Assembly: GCA_011799875.1 (NCBI GenBank)
Contig: CM022302.1
Location: 324,181,114-324,245,113 of the forward strand
DNA length: 64,000 nucleotides
Direction of reading: 5' to 3'
Origin: Thinopyrum elongatum
Lineage: Eukaryota; Streptophyta; Magnoliopsida; Poales; Poaceae
Of the stretch, positions 47,999 to 59,299 are shown piece by piece. The notes under the pieces were generated by a model. It searched no databases, had not been told where the DNA came from, and saw only the letters and a program-made list of their open reading frames with translations. Position 1 is the first letter of the stretch. Each line of letters begins with the position of its first letter. The translations under genes and the position numbers were made by a program.

Positions 47999-48008
47999 TA
48001 TTTATAGA
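47999..48008 (+). promoter_or_regulatory. TATA box of the antisense gene in element D
   Basis: TATTTATAGA lies 71 bp before the ATG at 48079. The spacing suits a transcription start near 48030 and a short leader. It points to an independent plus-strand promoter inside the element. Confidence 0.55.
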
Positions 48009-48078
48009 TCCAAAGGTGTTGAGAACAATTATCCTCCCCCTTTCTCCAAGAACATCATCAAAGCAATCTTCCGACGCC

Positions 48079-50858
48079 ATGGCCGACATCCTAGGTTCAT
48101 CCTTGCACCCTCATGGCCCGCTCCCAGGTGATTGGTCAAGTTGTTTAGTCTCGCGCATCCAGCTAAGTCGCTTGCAGACACAGCGCTTCCTCCCTTTGGC
48201 CGATCTGGTCCCAGTCCGTGCCGGTCTCATCTCCATCGATGGTCGCGCCCTTGCCGAGAACTCCCCCGCCCCAAGCAAGGAGGAGAGAGTATGTCTCGTA
48301 CCCTTCCTTCTGAGAGGTTTGGATTTCCCTATCCATCCCTTTCTATGGGGTCTACTAGAGTTCTATGGGATCCAGCTCCACAACCTCACCCCAGGGTCCA
48401 TATTGCAAATTTCTGGCTTCGTGGCCTTGTGCGAGATATTTCTGTGTTGCGAGCCCCACTTTGACTTGTGGAGGAAGTATTTTTGTCTTGTCCCTCGCCT
48501 TCGGGAGGGATCTATATTTGAGGTAGGAGGCGCTGAGGTATGGCGAATAGCCGGGACGGGGTACCCAATTGGGACCCCACAGAAAGATCCTGAAGGATGG
48601 ACTTCAGAGTGGTTTTACATCGAAGACGTTCCGCTTACCGATCCAATTCGGCAAGGGCTACCCGAGTATTCGAAAGATCCGCTTATAAAGCGGTACAACT
48701 GGCAGCCCAAGGGTCCTTCCCAAAAGGACAACGAAGAAGTGCGGGCCCTGTCAGCCAAGATTAGGCTACTGACCAGCAGCAAGTTGACCATGGTCGAAGT
48801 TATGGCCATCGCCATTACCCGATTCGTGCAACCCCTCCAACAGCGGGGTCACCCCTTATGGTGCTATAACGGGACCAACGATGTGACACATCACCAGCGG
48901 CAAGGGCCAGACAATAAGGCAGCCCTGGCTAAAATACTGGTCGACCTCTTCAAAGGGGAAGAAGCAGAGTTTGCGCGCATGAGTATTCAGGAAGGCCTAC
49001 ACCGGATACAATCCGGCGGACTGGGTAAGCCACAATCCATTATTTTGAGCCCACATATCACATCCAATTCTCACTGATCGCCACTTGAACAGGGATGGAG
49101 GCGTCAAGTTGCGTCCATCAGTTACCCTCCTCCTTAGCCAGAGAATCACTCTCGCGAAGGCGATCCGGGGTATCATGATGACCCAGAGACATCGATCGAA
49201 TTTGAAGACGGGGTGTTCTATCAGGAGGGCCTTGACGGCGTTAGGGTGGCCGTGACAGCCGATCACCCCAAGGTTCTTCCTTCTTCCAGAGTAAGTGAAA
49301 AGAAGACCCCCTCCCAAACAGGGCGTTCGTCTCGCGCTACCCCCCATGTGCTGACTTCTGCTCCGAAGGGTCGCCGTACTACGCGTAAAAATGCATCGGG
49401 AGGAGCGCGGACCGCGCCAGCTTCAACCCTTGACGGGAGATCAAAACGGAAAGCTTCCGCCGAGGCGGACGCACCTACCCCTTCTGCCCAGAGGTAACAC
49501 GTTTTAGAATTGCAGCAAGGATCACCTTTGTCATTTGTTTATTAAAGCCCGCTCAACTTTGCAGAAGGCGTGTGTCTCTACATCAATCCAAAGATTTCCC
49601 GGATGCGCCGAACCGCAATTCCGGTCCCCAGTCTTCGGCATGGGCCGGAGCCCCATCTGAATACGCGCCGGCTGGCGTGCCTCCGGCGGACTCCGACGAT
49701 GTTTTGGTCACTAATTCCGAAGTCGAGAGCGTAATGAACCATCGCCGCCGGAGGGAGACTTTGCGCCAGACCGCCTTTACCGAACAGGAGTTTAATGCTT
49801 TTAATTCGATAGACGCGTACCTTGGAGCGGCACGAACAGATCTTGATGGGATTGCCGGTCTATTTGCTGCCAAGTTGCAGGTATATAGCTTGAGAGCAAG
49901 TTCCCTAACTCACTAGCCCCCAAGCCTTAATTCCGGTGGGATGGCCGAGTTAAGGATTTCTAATGATGTAATTTTGTAGGCCGGAAGAGAGCATAGCAAA
50001 AATCTGGCCGAAGAGCTTGAGGCTAGCCGGAAACAGTTGGTTGACACCAAGGCCGAACTGGATGCGGCTCAAGAAGCCAGCAGCGAGAAGTCCGGTAAGT
50101 GAGAAGAACTGCTTCCCAACTCGGGGAAGGGTATATGGTGTATTTTATGTGTTTACACTGTTTTCGTCATGCAGCCACGGAGGCCGCGAACGAGCTGCGC
50201 AAAGAGCTTGAGGCTGGTAAACAAATGTTGACGTGGAGTTATGAGGAGAAAAATGAGCTCACGGCGGTGAATAAACGGCAAGCCGAGGAAATTGAGAGTT
50301 TAAAGACTCAGCTGGCACAAGCTTTGGGGGAAAACCAAAAGCTAAAAGGTGGCATATACGGTAAGCACTGGTCGCACCGCGCTGTTGGTTCATGTCATTG
50401 ATGTGTTAATGACGATGTGCGACACCTGTTTGTTAGGTCTCCTGACTGGGCGACCCGAGGAAGAAGTAGGCACTTATGACGAGAACCTATTAAAGGAATT
50501 GTCGAAGACCTACGAGAAGGCCCGGAAAGCCCTACAGAGCATGTCGAAGGCGTTATGGCCGTCAGATGCGCCTCCAGAGAGTATGTCCAATCTAGACAGT
50601 CTCTTTAAAGGGGCTCGGCGAAGGTTTGAATTATGGAAGATCTCGGCTTGTCGAGAAGGAGCGTGCGAGGCGTGGGCTATGGTAAAGACCCGCTTCACCA
50701 AGCTGGACCCGATGCATATGGCCTGGGTTGGTTCCATGGGTCTGGACGGTCAGGAGATACCGCTGAGCTTGGTGTACGATGAAATGATGCAAGCCGCTCG
50801 CTATTCTCAGAAGGACTGTGCTTTAGAGCAATTGATAGACAATGTAGAGAAGGAGTAA
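48079..50858 (+). pseudogene. Spliced antisense gene of element D (Transposase_28 / putative gypsy-type domain, coiled coil)
   Basis: Plus-strand gene opposite to gag-pol. Exon 1 (48079-49024) opens MADILGSSLHPHGPLPGDW and is open throughout. It holds the conserved region LRGLDFPIHPFLWGLLEFYG, QISGFVALCEIFLCCEPHF and LWRKYFCLVPRL, which I recognise as the plant 'putative gypsy type transposon' domain. Splice sites follow consensus: donor GGTAAGC at 49025, acceptor to 49092, then exons of about 49093-49493, 49565-49880, 49980-50094, 50175-50360 and 50437-50858. Exons 4-5 encode a coiled coil (AEELEASRKQLVDTKAELDA and a following Lys/Glu-rich part). The last exon ends DNVEKE-stop. Phase mismatch at exon 1/2 and an in-frame TAG near 49134 suggest this copy is broken. 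Function is unknown. Confidence 0.7.
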
Positions 50859-51654
50859 TTTTGTCAATTCTATGTATCCATGAACTTTACGTTGACCGTG
50901 CACAATCCGCGTTCTTATTTATTTTTGAAAGAATGTTGTCTTAGCCGGCCATCGGCTTCTACCTCCCCAATCATAGATCGAGAAGTGTTCCGTACTTTGT
51001 GCCATGGAAAATGAAACAATACTTCGGGAACAAGGCAATCCGTCCATCTGGCTTAAACAGACAAAACATGTGCGGAGAGCTATGTTATATTACTATTTGA
51101 CGTAAGAAACATCTTCTGATGAAAATAGTTCCTCCAAGGGTTCCTTTCTTCAGGTAAAATAATAATCGGATACGTAAGATCAACGGACACCAATGGCTTT
51201 AAAAAAGAACCTTGGTAGTAAGCTCGAGGCTATATTCACTTCCCTTAGGCCGACTTATTGTATTCTGTAAGAATGCTAGCTTTCGGCTTCTCCCGTCTGA
51301 GGTACGGTCCCGGGTGACCCGGTCGTAACAACGCAGAGGTGCTCCCTTTACTCGCTAGCCGAACAATCAGGAATGTAGGGGTAATCACAGGAGCCAGGCA
51401 ACCCGGCTTGGCAAAGATCTTAAGTCAAACAAGTGGATATGTTGGCTTAACATGTATGAGAAGGATGCAATCATAACGAATGCGGTGTATGCATTTATGC
51501 AGCTCGTCCAAGGGAGCCCCCAAGCAAAGCTGGGTGTTACATTTAATGGAATATAATATGGCCCTGGTATGGTTCGATTTAGTTGAACTAGCACCACGAT
51601 GAAAGAGAGAAAAAAAGGTAAAAAAGAAAGACAAGGCAAAAATTGACGTCGGAC
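50859..51654. other. Spacer between antisense gene and integrase of D
   Basis: 0.8 kb separating the convergent 3' ends of the antisense gene and the integrase. No gene or clear motif is seen. Confidence 0.6.
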
Positions 51655-53664
51655 TCAGGCATAAAAACGCCACAGCCTTCTTGCGTTCCACGGGTTTGGC
51701 TCGAGGTCGTTGTCAGACGGGCACCAAAGACAATACGCTCCTCCTACAAGTACTTCATCGATGATGTATGGTCCCTCCCATTTAGGTGATAGTTTATTCT
51801 TCTGTTTTTCCCCGGAGTCGGAGGACAAGGTCTCCCTCGTTGTATGTCTTTGCCCGGACTTCGCGGTTGTGGTAACGTCGTGCTTGCTATTGATAGAACG
51901 CGGACGAGCCCGAGCTATGTCTCGCTCTTCTTCCAGAGTGTCTAGATCATCCTGTCGATCGAGCTCGGCTTCCTTTTCTTCGTACATGCGCACTCTAGGC
52001 ACGTCATGGATAAGGTCGCATGGGAGAACTGCTTCCGCACCATAAACCATAAAAAATGGTGTGTATCCGGTTGACCGATTAGGGGTGGTGCGCAGCCCCC
52101 ATAGTACGGAATCAAGTTCCTCGACCCAATGGCAGTCAGATTGTTCAAGGGATCAAACTAGGCGAGGCTTAATGCCGCTCATAATGAGTCCATTGGCCCA
52201 TTCGACCTGCCCGTTGGTCTGTGGGTGGTATACTGAAGCGTAATCGAGCTTGATCCCCATTTTTCCGCACCAGTCTTTGACCTCCTGGGCGGTGAAGTTG
52301 GTACCATTACCGGTAATTATGGTGTGGGGGACACCGTAACGGTGTACGACATCAGATAAGAAGTCGACGACTGGTCCGGATTCTGCCGAAGTGATGGGTC
52401 CTGCCTCAATCCACTTGGTGAATTTGTCGAACATGACCAATAGGTACTTCTTTTTGTTTGTCCCCCCTTTGAGTGGCCCGACCATGTCAAGACCCCAGAC
52501 CGTGAAAGGCCAAGTTATCGGTATCGTCCGAAGGGCTGTGGGGGACATATGGCTTAGATTTGCGAACATCTGACATCCGACGCAGTGCTGGACAAATGTC
52601 CGGGCATCTTCTCGGGCGGTAGGCCAGAAAAAACCTACTCGAAAAGCCTTGCTGACCAAAGCCAGAGCCGCTGCGTGATGTTCGCCCATGCCTGCGTGTA
52701 TCTCTGCCAAGAGCTGCTGCCCCTCCTCATCGGAGATGCATCTTTGTAAGACTCTTATGGTACTCTTTTTATAGAGTTCGCCTTCATGGACCTTGTATGC
52801 TTTAGAGCGCCGAACTATATGCCGTGCTTCGGCTTGGTCCTCCGGAAGCTGCTTTTGTGTGAGATAGGCTAGGAGGGGTTTTGTCCAGGTTGGGGTTACG
52901 GCCATGACTTCATGGGCGGAGGGTGTTTCCTCGAGTGTAGAGCCGCCGATGATATGGTCGTCTGGCGTGTTGTCCGGTGAGGCGGTGGTAGCGGGCTCAT
53001 GTGTTGATGCGCTGGTGACATCATCCTGCCACACCACCGAGGGCTTAAAGAGCCGCTCGAGGAAGGTGTTTTTGGGAACAGGGTCGAGCTTGGCGCCCAT
53101 GCGGGCGAGGACGTCGGCCGCTTGATTGCTGTCTCTAGCGACATTGTGAAATTCTAGGCCCTTGAATCGGGCCGATATCTGGAGGACTGCATTTCTGTAA
53201 GCCGCCATTTTGGGGCCCTTGGCGTCAAATTTGCCGTTGACTTGAGAGATCGCTAGGTTTGAATCTCCCCTTACCTCAAGGCGCTGCACTCCCATTGTTG
53301 TGGCCATACGAAGGCCATGTAGTAGCGCTTCGTATTCGGCTGCTTTGTTGGAGTCCTTGTACATTATCTGTAAGATGTACCGAATAGTGTCGCCTGTGGG
53401 GGAGGTTAAGATGACCCCAACCCCTAGTCCGGCTAACAACTTTGAGCCGTCAAAATACATTGTCCAGTGTGAATATGTACTATATTCCTGGGGTAGTTCG
53501 GCTTCGGTCCATTCGGCAATAAAATCGGCCAGCACCTGAGATTTAATGGCTCGGCGTGGTTTGTATGTTATCTCAAAGGGGAGGAGCTCGATGGCCCACT
53601 TGGCGATGCGGCCCGTGGCATCTCTGTTATTGATTATATCATTCAAGGGGACCTCCGAAGCCAC
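51655..53664 (-). pseudogene. Element D archaeal-type RNase H and integrase
   Basis: A long frame at 52153-53664 begins after the retroviral RNase H. The archaeal-type RNase H shows YFDGSKLLAGLGVG, AAEYEALLHGLRMA, EVRGDSNLAISQVNG and DSNQAADVLARMGA. The integrase has a zinc-binding region (ending VQHCVGCQMF) and core GLDMVGPL, YLLVMFDKFTKWIE, then YHPQTNGQVEWANG. In the second catalytic block IITGNGTNF a Gly replaces the expected Asp. A stop at 52153-52155 and a frameshift separate the C-terminal part (VYGAEAVLPCDLIHD, KLSPKWEGPYIIDEV), which ends at TGA 51655-51657. The integrase is predicted to be inactive. Confidence 0.88.
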
Positions 53665-54847
53665 TGTTACTGGACATTCTTGAAAGTAGTGTCAAAGCTT
53701 TCGGGACGCCTTGAAGACTATGTAAGCTATCTTTTGATAGTGCGGGTACCGTGTTTTACATGGTGTTAGCACTTCAGACACATAATAGACTGGCTTCTGC
53801 ACTTGAAATTTATGGCCCTCGGATTCCCTTTCCACCGCGGGCACCGCACTGACCACCTGATTAGTGGCTGATACATATAGCAACATGGGCTCGCCAACAC
53901 TAGGTGCGGTTAAGATAGGGTTGCTGACTAGGAGTGTTTTAATCTCCGCGAGCGCCGCAGTTGCTTCGTCTGTCCATTGGAAATTCTTGGTCTTTTTGAG
54001 CAGCTTGTAGAGTGGTAATGCTTTTTCTCCGAGGCGGGATATGAAGCAGCTCAAGGTTGCCATGCATCCTGCCAACTTTTGAACATGTTTGACCACTGTT
54101 GGTATTGCGAGCTGAGATAGCGCTCTAATTTTGGCCTGATTGGCCTCGATTCCTCTATGGGAAACGATGAATCCGAGCAGCTTTCCGGCAGGGACCCCGA
54201 AGATACATTTTTCCGGGTTGAGCCATATGCGATAAGCTCGCAAGTTGTCGAAGGTTTGGCATAGGTCGTCTACCAGTTGGTCTATGTGTTTGGTTTTGAC
54301 AACCACATCGTCCACGTATGCCTCGACCGTTTTGCCAATTTTATTTTTGAGGCATGATTGAATCATGCGTTGGTATGTGGCTCCTATGTGTTTCAATCCG
54401 AATGGCATGGCGTTGAAGCAGAAGGGCCCGTAAGGGGTAATGAATGCGGTTGCTGCCTGGTCGGACTCTTTCATCTTGATCTGGTGGTATTCGGAGTACG
54501 CGTCAAGGAAACATAGTGAGTTGTGTCTGGTGGTGGCGTGGATGATCTGGTCTATCCTCGGCAGGGGGAAAGGATCCTTAGGGCAGGCCTTGTTAAGGTC
54601 TTTTAAATCGACACAGAGCCGCTAGGACTTATCCTTCTTTGGTAACATTACCAGGTTTGCTAACCACTCGGGGTGCTTGATTTCACGGATGAATCCGGCC
54701 TCCAATAGTTTTGCGAGTTCTTTGCCCATGGCTTGTCATTTGGGTTCGGAAAATCAGCGCAGGGTCTGTTTCACTAGCTTAAAGCCTTTTAGAAGATTTA
54801 GGCTGTGCTCTGCTTTCCTGCGTGGGATTCCTGGCATGTCCGAGGGG
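53665..54847 (-). pseudogene. Element D reverse transcriptase and RNase H
   Basis: RT is open from 54474 to 53692 with TAFITPYGPFCFNAMPFGLK, catalytic YVDD in VEAYVDDVVVKTK, NPEKCIFGVPAGKLLGFIVS and the connection to RNase H (FQWTDEATAALAEIKTLL, KPVYYVSEVLTPCKTRYP). The N-terminal RT part (DLNKACPKDPFPLPRIDQII, FLDAYSEYHQIKM) lies upstream and is broken by a TAG near 54622 in place of an expected Trp codon. Another stop at about 54848 lies in the pre-RT FA(W) position. Both stops are consistent with single G-to-A changes. Confidence 0.88.
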
Positions 54848-55740
54848 TGCTAGGCGAATATGTCCCAATTTTCATGCAGGAATGTCCTTAATGCCTCATC
54901 GACCGCGGGGTCCAGCTGTGCTCCTATGGATGCCATTTTGTTGGGATCTGTTGAGTGCACTTGAAATTTTACTGTTTCATCTGCTGGCTTGAACGACGTG
55001 GATTTTTGTCTTTTACTAAGAACCATGTCGTCCCTGTCGACGGTAGTGTGTATAGCTGTTAATTCTTCGGCCGTGAGGGCTTCGGATAGTGCCTCTAGGG
55101 CGAGGGATGCCGTTTTGTTTTCGGCTCTCAAGGCTCTGCTTGGGTCGCTTTTAAGTGAAATTACCCCATTGGGACCTGGCATTTTGAGTTTCATATACCC
55201 ATAATGTGGTATGGGCTGAAATCTCGAGAATACCTCTCACCCTAGAAGGGCGTGGTATCCGCTGTGGAAGGGCACAATGTGGAATAGCAAGGGTTCGGAT
55301 CGGTAGTTATCGGGTGTGCCGAACACAACATCGAGGGTTATGCGTCCCGAGCAGTGTGCCTCCCTACCGGGTATTATACCGCGGAATGTAGTGCTACTGC
55401 ATTTGATGCGAGACCTATTGACTGGCATCTTCTCGAGCGTATCATCGTAAATGAGATTGAGGCCGCTGCCTCCGTCCATTAGTACTTTAGTCAGCCGAAA
55501 GCCATTGATGATGGGGTCGAGGACCAGTGTGGATGGTGCATGGCTGATGCGGGGGCTTGGCTCGTCCTTCTCATCGAAAGTGATAGGAGTATTTGCCCAT
55601 GGCTGTGCGGCCGCCACTTGATATATCTGGCTAAGCTCGCGAAGAGCCTTTTTCCTTTTGCTGTTTGAGGTGAACATCTCGTATACTGTAAGGACATTGT
55701 GGTCATGTGGTGAAGCTGAAGACTATTTATCTGGGGGTGT
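54848..55740 (-). pseudogene. Element D aspartic protease and linker
   Basis: The protease at 55237-55677 has the active-site motif KVLMDGGSGLNLIY and the preceding ITFDEKDEPSPRISH. The distal part reads VVFGTPDNYRSEPLLFHIVP and then stops near 55237. The linker at 54850-55194 begins LKMPGPNGVISLKSD and is in a different frame. DGGSG is the Tat-type form of the protease active site. Confidence 0.85.
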
Positions 55741-56949
55741 AAGGCCCAAGATTGGTTTGCCATATTTGGCCACTTGTCTTACCACCCAGCAGGTTCGAAG
55801 TCTATGGGTTGGGTTTGCATCTAGCAAGACCGAATGTATTGGGCATGGTTTATCCAGCAACTCATCTAACACTGGTCTGGGCCTGGCTTTCTTGTCATTT
55901 GGCTCGCGCTCCAGTGACCGATTTGTGTAGGCTCGTTTAGGGCGAGGCTTTCCGTGGTGCGCGGTGTGCTATGGCCCCATGCTCAGCTGTTGCGCCCTCC
56001 ATGTGTCCTCCATGGCACAATATTTCCGCACCATGTCTGATAGTTCGGTGAAGCTTTGAATTCGGCGGCGCGCAAGGGCATTTAAGAGGCCCTCATCCCT
56101 GCAGTTGAACTGGAAGGCTTTAATTATTTCTTTATCACAGCAAGGTGCCATCCTATTTTTTACCAGGAGAAATCTATCCCAATAATGGTGGACTGTCTCG
56201 TTTGGCAGCTGTTTGATGTACATGAGGTCCCATATGCCTGGGCTTCCCGAATCTGGAGAGTATTCCGTGTGGTGGGTGGGTGGGAAAATTTTGAGAATTC
56301 TCTCCTGCCGCGGATCTGGACTATCCTTGATGGGAGGTTGAGGCATGTCCGGTCCTGAGCGCACAGGACTCGGATCCAAACTGGTGTGTAGCCGGATAGG
56401 CTCAAGGCCGGGACTTGTGTCATGTGTTATGTCCGGACGTACATCCGGGCTGGTGTTTGACTCCGAGCTGGAGATTCGAGTGTACACCATCTTTAGCTTA
56501 CATGGTTGTGGCCCCTCCTGTGCCTCTTCGACTGTGGCAACGAGGTGCGTGACCGGAGGGGTGTTTATTTCTCGGTCATCGTGTTTAAGCCCGATCCAGT
56601 CGTAGGTTGTAGGCCTGATAACAGAAATTCCTATTGCGCGGAATAGATCTGCCGGCTGGGCACATAGGGGTGCCAAACGATCCGGTGACTCGATAGGAGG
56701 CCCTGCGGGCGGTCCGTCGGAGTTGGGCTTCGGGGCCGGACCTTAAATGATACCGGGCTTTCATGAGTTTGCTAGTCCTGGGGTCGATGCCCCTGAACTG
56801 AGGAATCCTTCAATGGGGTTGAGGTCTCCGATCTGGTCGAGGCGACCGGCGGGGTCGGCACACACTAATATGCCGCTGAAGACGAGGAGGTGACTAGGGG
56901 CGGTAAAGCCCTCGGTACGGGTGCGGTCTCCATCGACGGGTGGAGCCAT
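55741..56949 (-). pseudogene. Element D gag
   Basis: Probable start ATG at 56947-56949 (MAPPVDGDRTRTEGF), 26 bp after the PBS. The N-terminal frame is interrupted near 56760. The capsid part is open at 55969-56676: LMYIKQLPNETVHHYWDRF, IIKAFQFNCRDEGLLNALAR and FTELSDMVRKYCAMEDTW, typical of retrotransposon gag. After a TAG at 55969-55971 a short tail leads to the protease. Gag differs clearly from that of A, B, C and F, so D is a separate family. Confidence 0.82.
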
Positions 56950-56975
56950 CGATCCTCTCGGCTTGCACAGTGGAA

Positions 56976-56993
56976 CTCTCAATGAAAGCACCA
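56976..56993 (-). other. Primer-binding site of element D
   Basis: On the minus strand TGGTGCTTTCATTGAGAG, one base after the LTR end CCGACA. Position fits a PBS; the tRNA is not assigned. Confidence 0.65.
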
Positions 56994-56994
56994 A

Positions 56995-57444
56995 TGTCGG
57001 TGTCAAAACCGGCAGATCTCGGGGTAGGGGGTCCCGAGCTGTGGATCTAGGATCGATGGGTAACAAGGGACGACGAACACAGTGTTTACCCAGGTTCGGG
57101 CCCTCTCGAAGTGGTAATACCATACGTCCTGCTTGATTTTATTGATTGTATAACATGGTTTACAGAGTAGATCTACCTCAAGAATAGTATGAGCTAAACC
57201 CTAGGCTACGGGGGGATGAAGATAGCTCTAACCCTAATGACTACAACCCTCGGTTTATATAGACACCGATGGGGTTAGGGTTACCGAAGATACATTACAA
57301 CAAGAGGGAAAGAGATCTCGTCCACCCTTGACTTGGAGGGCACACCACGGCTTCAGAGGTCTCCAGTCACCACACGGCTCCACCAGTCCGGCCCATGCAC
57401 AATGGGCCATCGCCCCGAGGACCCCTTAGTCCATGACTCCCTCA
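56995..57444 (-). repeat. 5' LTR of element D
   Basis: 450 bp, the pair of 47236-47685. The right edge CCCTCA is followed by TSD CCGGG. Confidence 0.93.
57254..57263 (-). promoter_or_regulatory. TATA box in the 5' LTR of element D
   Basis: TCTATATAAA on the minus strand, at the same place in both LTRs. Confidence 0.65.
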
Positions 57445-57668
57445 CCGGGCCTTCACCTTGCCAGCTAGCCCTTGCTTGCGAGGGCGTCTTCTAGTATTTT
57501 ATCTTGATGCTGGCCTTGTTCATGGTCTTCTTGATGCGCTCCATTATCTCGCAAGGGACTGTTTCTTTGACTAGGAAATCTGCTTCGAGGCTTGACCTTT
57601 GGCGGAGGAGCAGCTACTTGTCTGTGCATAAGTCAGGGTATGAAACATCCATGTTTAATACACCGACA

Positions 57669-57735
57669 AAAGCGCAATCACAACGGCACACGCATTTGTA
57701 CATAAACAAAAGTGTACAAAAAGTTGTGAAACATC
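57669..57735 (-). other. 3' noncoding remnant of element E
   Basis: Matches 12657-12735 in B's 3' noncoding region (shared AATCACAA and GTTGTGAAACA). It abuts the CCGACA edge of the LTR. Confidence 0.6.
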
Positions 57736-58888
57736 AAGAACTCTGCTGGCAGTTAGCTTGCCATCGCATTTTTCTGATGATTCCGTCCTGTAGGCCCGGG
57801 CGAATGGCCAACGGACTTGCCGCAGCTCGCGAGTTTGCCAGGCACCCAACCCTGTAGGGTAGATGCCCGCCAACATCCGGCGTGGGCTCGTCAACGACTG
57901 GGCCGTTGTGCAAATCATGTAGGTGGTGTGCTTCCCGACATCGTTCAATGTTGGTGCGGGCAACTTCTACCCGCCTATCTTGCAACATTTGCTGCTGAAA
58001 TCTTCACGTCTATGGATCTGACGAGGCCATCGACCTTTCGTCAGGCTCTGCAGTTCGCTAGGTTTGCTGCAGTTGTTGACGCTGCTGCTGCTGAGGTTGT
58101 TGCCATGGAGGTGAGTGTACAGTTGGTACAACACCTTCAACACGGCCACCAGTTTGGGCTACTGGTGTCGTTTGCAAGCGCCGTGAGGGCTCTGCTTGGT
58201 GGGACTTGCTAGACTCAGCAAACCCAATCAAGCTCTGGATGGTGGCTCTCCATTCATCCATCTTGTCTGCCGTTGGAAGGAAGTTTGGCAACATCTGGGC
58301 TCGCACCATCGCTTCCGCTGCTGTTGCTGGCATGGCCAGGTGCAAAGAACACGACATCGCTCGACTCCTGGCAGAACTAGCATGAGCGCCATTGCAATCT
58401 TGTCGCCATGGCTCAAGTGCGGCAGTGGGCTGATGTGGTGGAAGTGGCACCTGGGATCTTGAACTTGATCAACAGGCGTCTTGCCGTGCAGACACTATTG
58501 TCTATAATCAATAGCGCCGCTCGGGATCACGTCGCGCCCATCTTGCAATGGTCGCGATGTGTTTCTTGATGCTGCATCCCTGGCTGCTGCAACAGAAGGA
58601 TCTTGGCTCACGCGCGGACCAGGCATTGTCGCTTCAGTGACTGCGATCACCAATGCATCAAGGCGGTGGGTCTTGCGCATCCGCACTGCCCGCGCTGGCA
58701 TGGTTGTGCTCGCTGGAGGGTCGAGGAAGTAGACTGCCTCCGCCTTCCGCTCCTGCCGCAATGGGTACGACGACCACACCGCGTGTGTCGATCATGCCGG
58801 CCGCGGCGTTCGCGCCGCCCGCGGAAATGTGAGAAGGAACTCTGGAAGTAGAAGGCTTTGCTGTCGTGGTGCCCTTCTTGGGCACCAT
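57736..58888 (-). pseudogene. Element E gag, N-terminal half
   Basis: Start ATG at 58886-58888 (MVPKKGTTTAKPSTSRVPSH). The conserved helix reads ARAQMLPNFLPTADKMDEWR and TIQSLIGFAESSKS near 58210-58320. The HLPYRVGCLANSRAA segment follows near 57830. Coding breaks off shortly after EKCDGKLTAS (near 57740), where full copies continue with the capsid. Frameshifts occur between the N-terminal arm and the conserved helix. It is fused to 3' noncoding sequence by deletion. Confidence 0.78.
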
Positions 58889-58960
58889 TGATGATGAAGT
58901 TGATGATGAAGCTAACAAAATTGACGCGCAATCTGCTGATGCAGGTTCATGCCAGTGATC

Positions 58961-58978
58961 CCCCTACCTGGCGTGCCA
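58961..58978 (-). other. Primer-binding site of element E
   Basis: On the minus strand TGGCACGCCAGGTAGGGG, four bases from the LTR edge at 58983. Confidence 0.7.
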
Positions 58979-59299
58979 AAAATGTCAAGGGTACGACCAT
59001 CTATGGGGCGATCTAGCCCCATTGTGGTTTGGCTAGGGAGATGCACAGGCACAAAGAGCAGAATCAAGAGAGAATGCAAAGGCTTTTACCTAGGTCGGGC
59101 CAACATGAGGTGTAAAACCGTACTCCTGCTTTGGTTTATTGGATGTGTGTGAGCACAAGTACAGGGAGCGCTTCCCCGGCAAGGTGCAGAAGGAGAGCAG
59201 CTACGCATGCAAATTGTGCAAAAGGTCGATCCTCGTAAATGTTGCCATGGCCCTCCTTTTATACCTTAAAGGGGTTACCACAATGGCAAAATAGTAATT

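Larger units (their letters stand above)
47236..57444 (-). mobile_element. Gypsy element D with antisense gene, full length (10.2 kb)
   Basis: Two 450-bp LTRs, perfect TSD CCGGG (47231-47235 and 57445-57449), PBS 56976-56993, gag, protease, RT, two RNase H regions and integrase on the minus strand. A divergently oriented gene lies between integrase and the 3' LTR on the plus strand. The archaeal-type RNase H and antisense gene fit the Tat lineage. By eye the two LTRs differ at about 23 of 450 positions (about 5 percent). It is inserted in the LTR shared by B and E. Confidence 0.93.
12243..57668 (-). mobile_element. Gypsy element B (Tat-like), split by C, copia and D
   Basis: Minus-strand element reconstructed from three pieces: integrase/RNase H 12842-15388, RT 33898-35095, and protease-gag-PBS-LTR 43837-57668. 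The pieces join at exact target-site duplications: CCCGC around C, CTTTC around the copia element and CCGGG around D. The RT-to-RNase H reading frame is continuous once C and one CCCGC copy are disregarded. The 5' LTR (46579-47235 plus 57450-57668) also borders element E. No separate 3' LTR is seen, so B may share the LTR at 11301-12242 with A. Confidence 0.78.
46579..57668 (-). repeat. LTR of element B, split by D; also borders element E
   Basis: Two pieces, 46579-47235 and 57450-57668 (about 876 bp together), with TGTCGG and CCGACA edges. They are separated by element D and its TSD CCGGG. B's PBS adjoins the left edge (5' LTR of B). A 3'-UTR-like stretch of element E adjoins the right edge, so the same LTR sits where E's 3' LTR should be. 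A minus-strand TATA lies near 46870. Confidence 0.8.

Noticed and set aside
47878..48078. Upstream extension of the antisense gene frame in D
   Set aside because: The frame is open by chance before the ATG at 48079, and the TATA box at 47999 lies inside this stretch, so it is promoter and leader.
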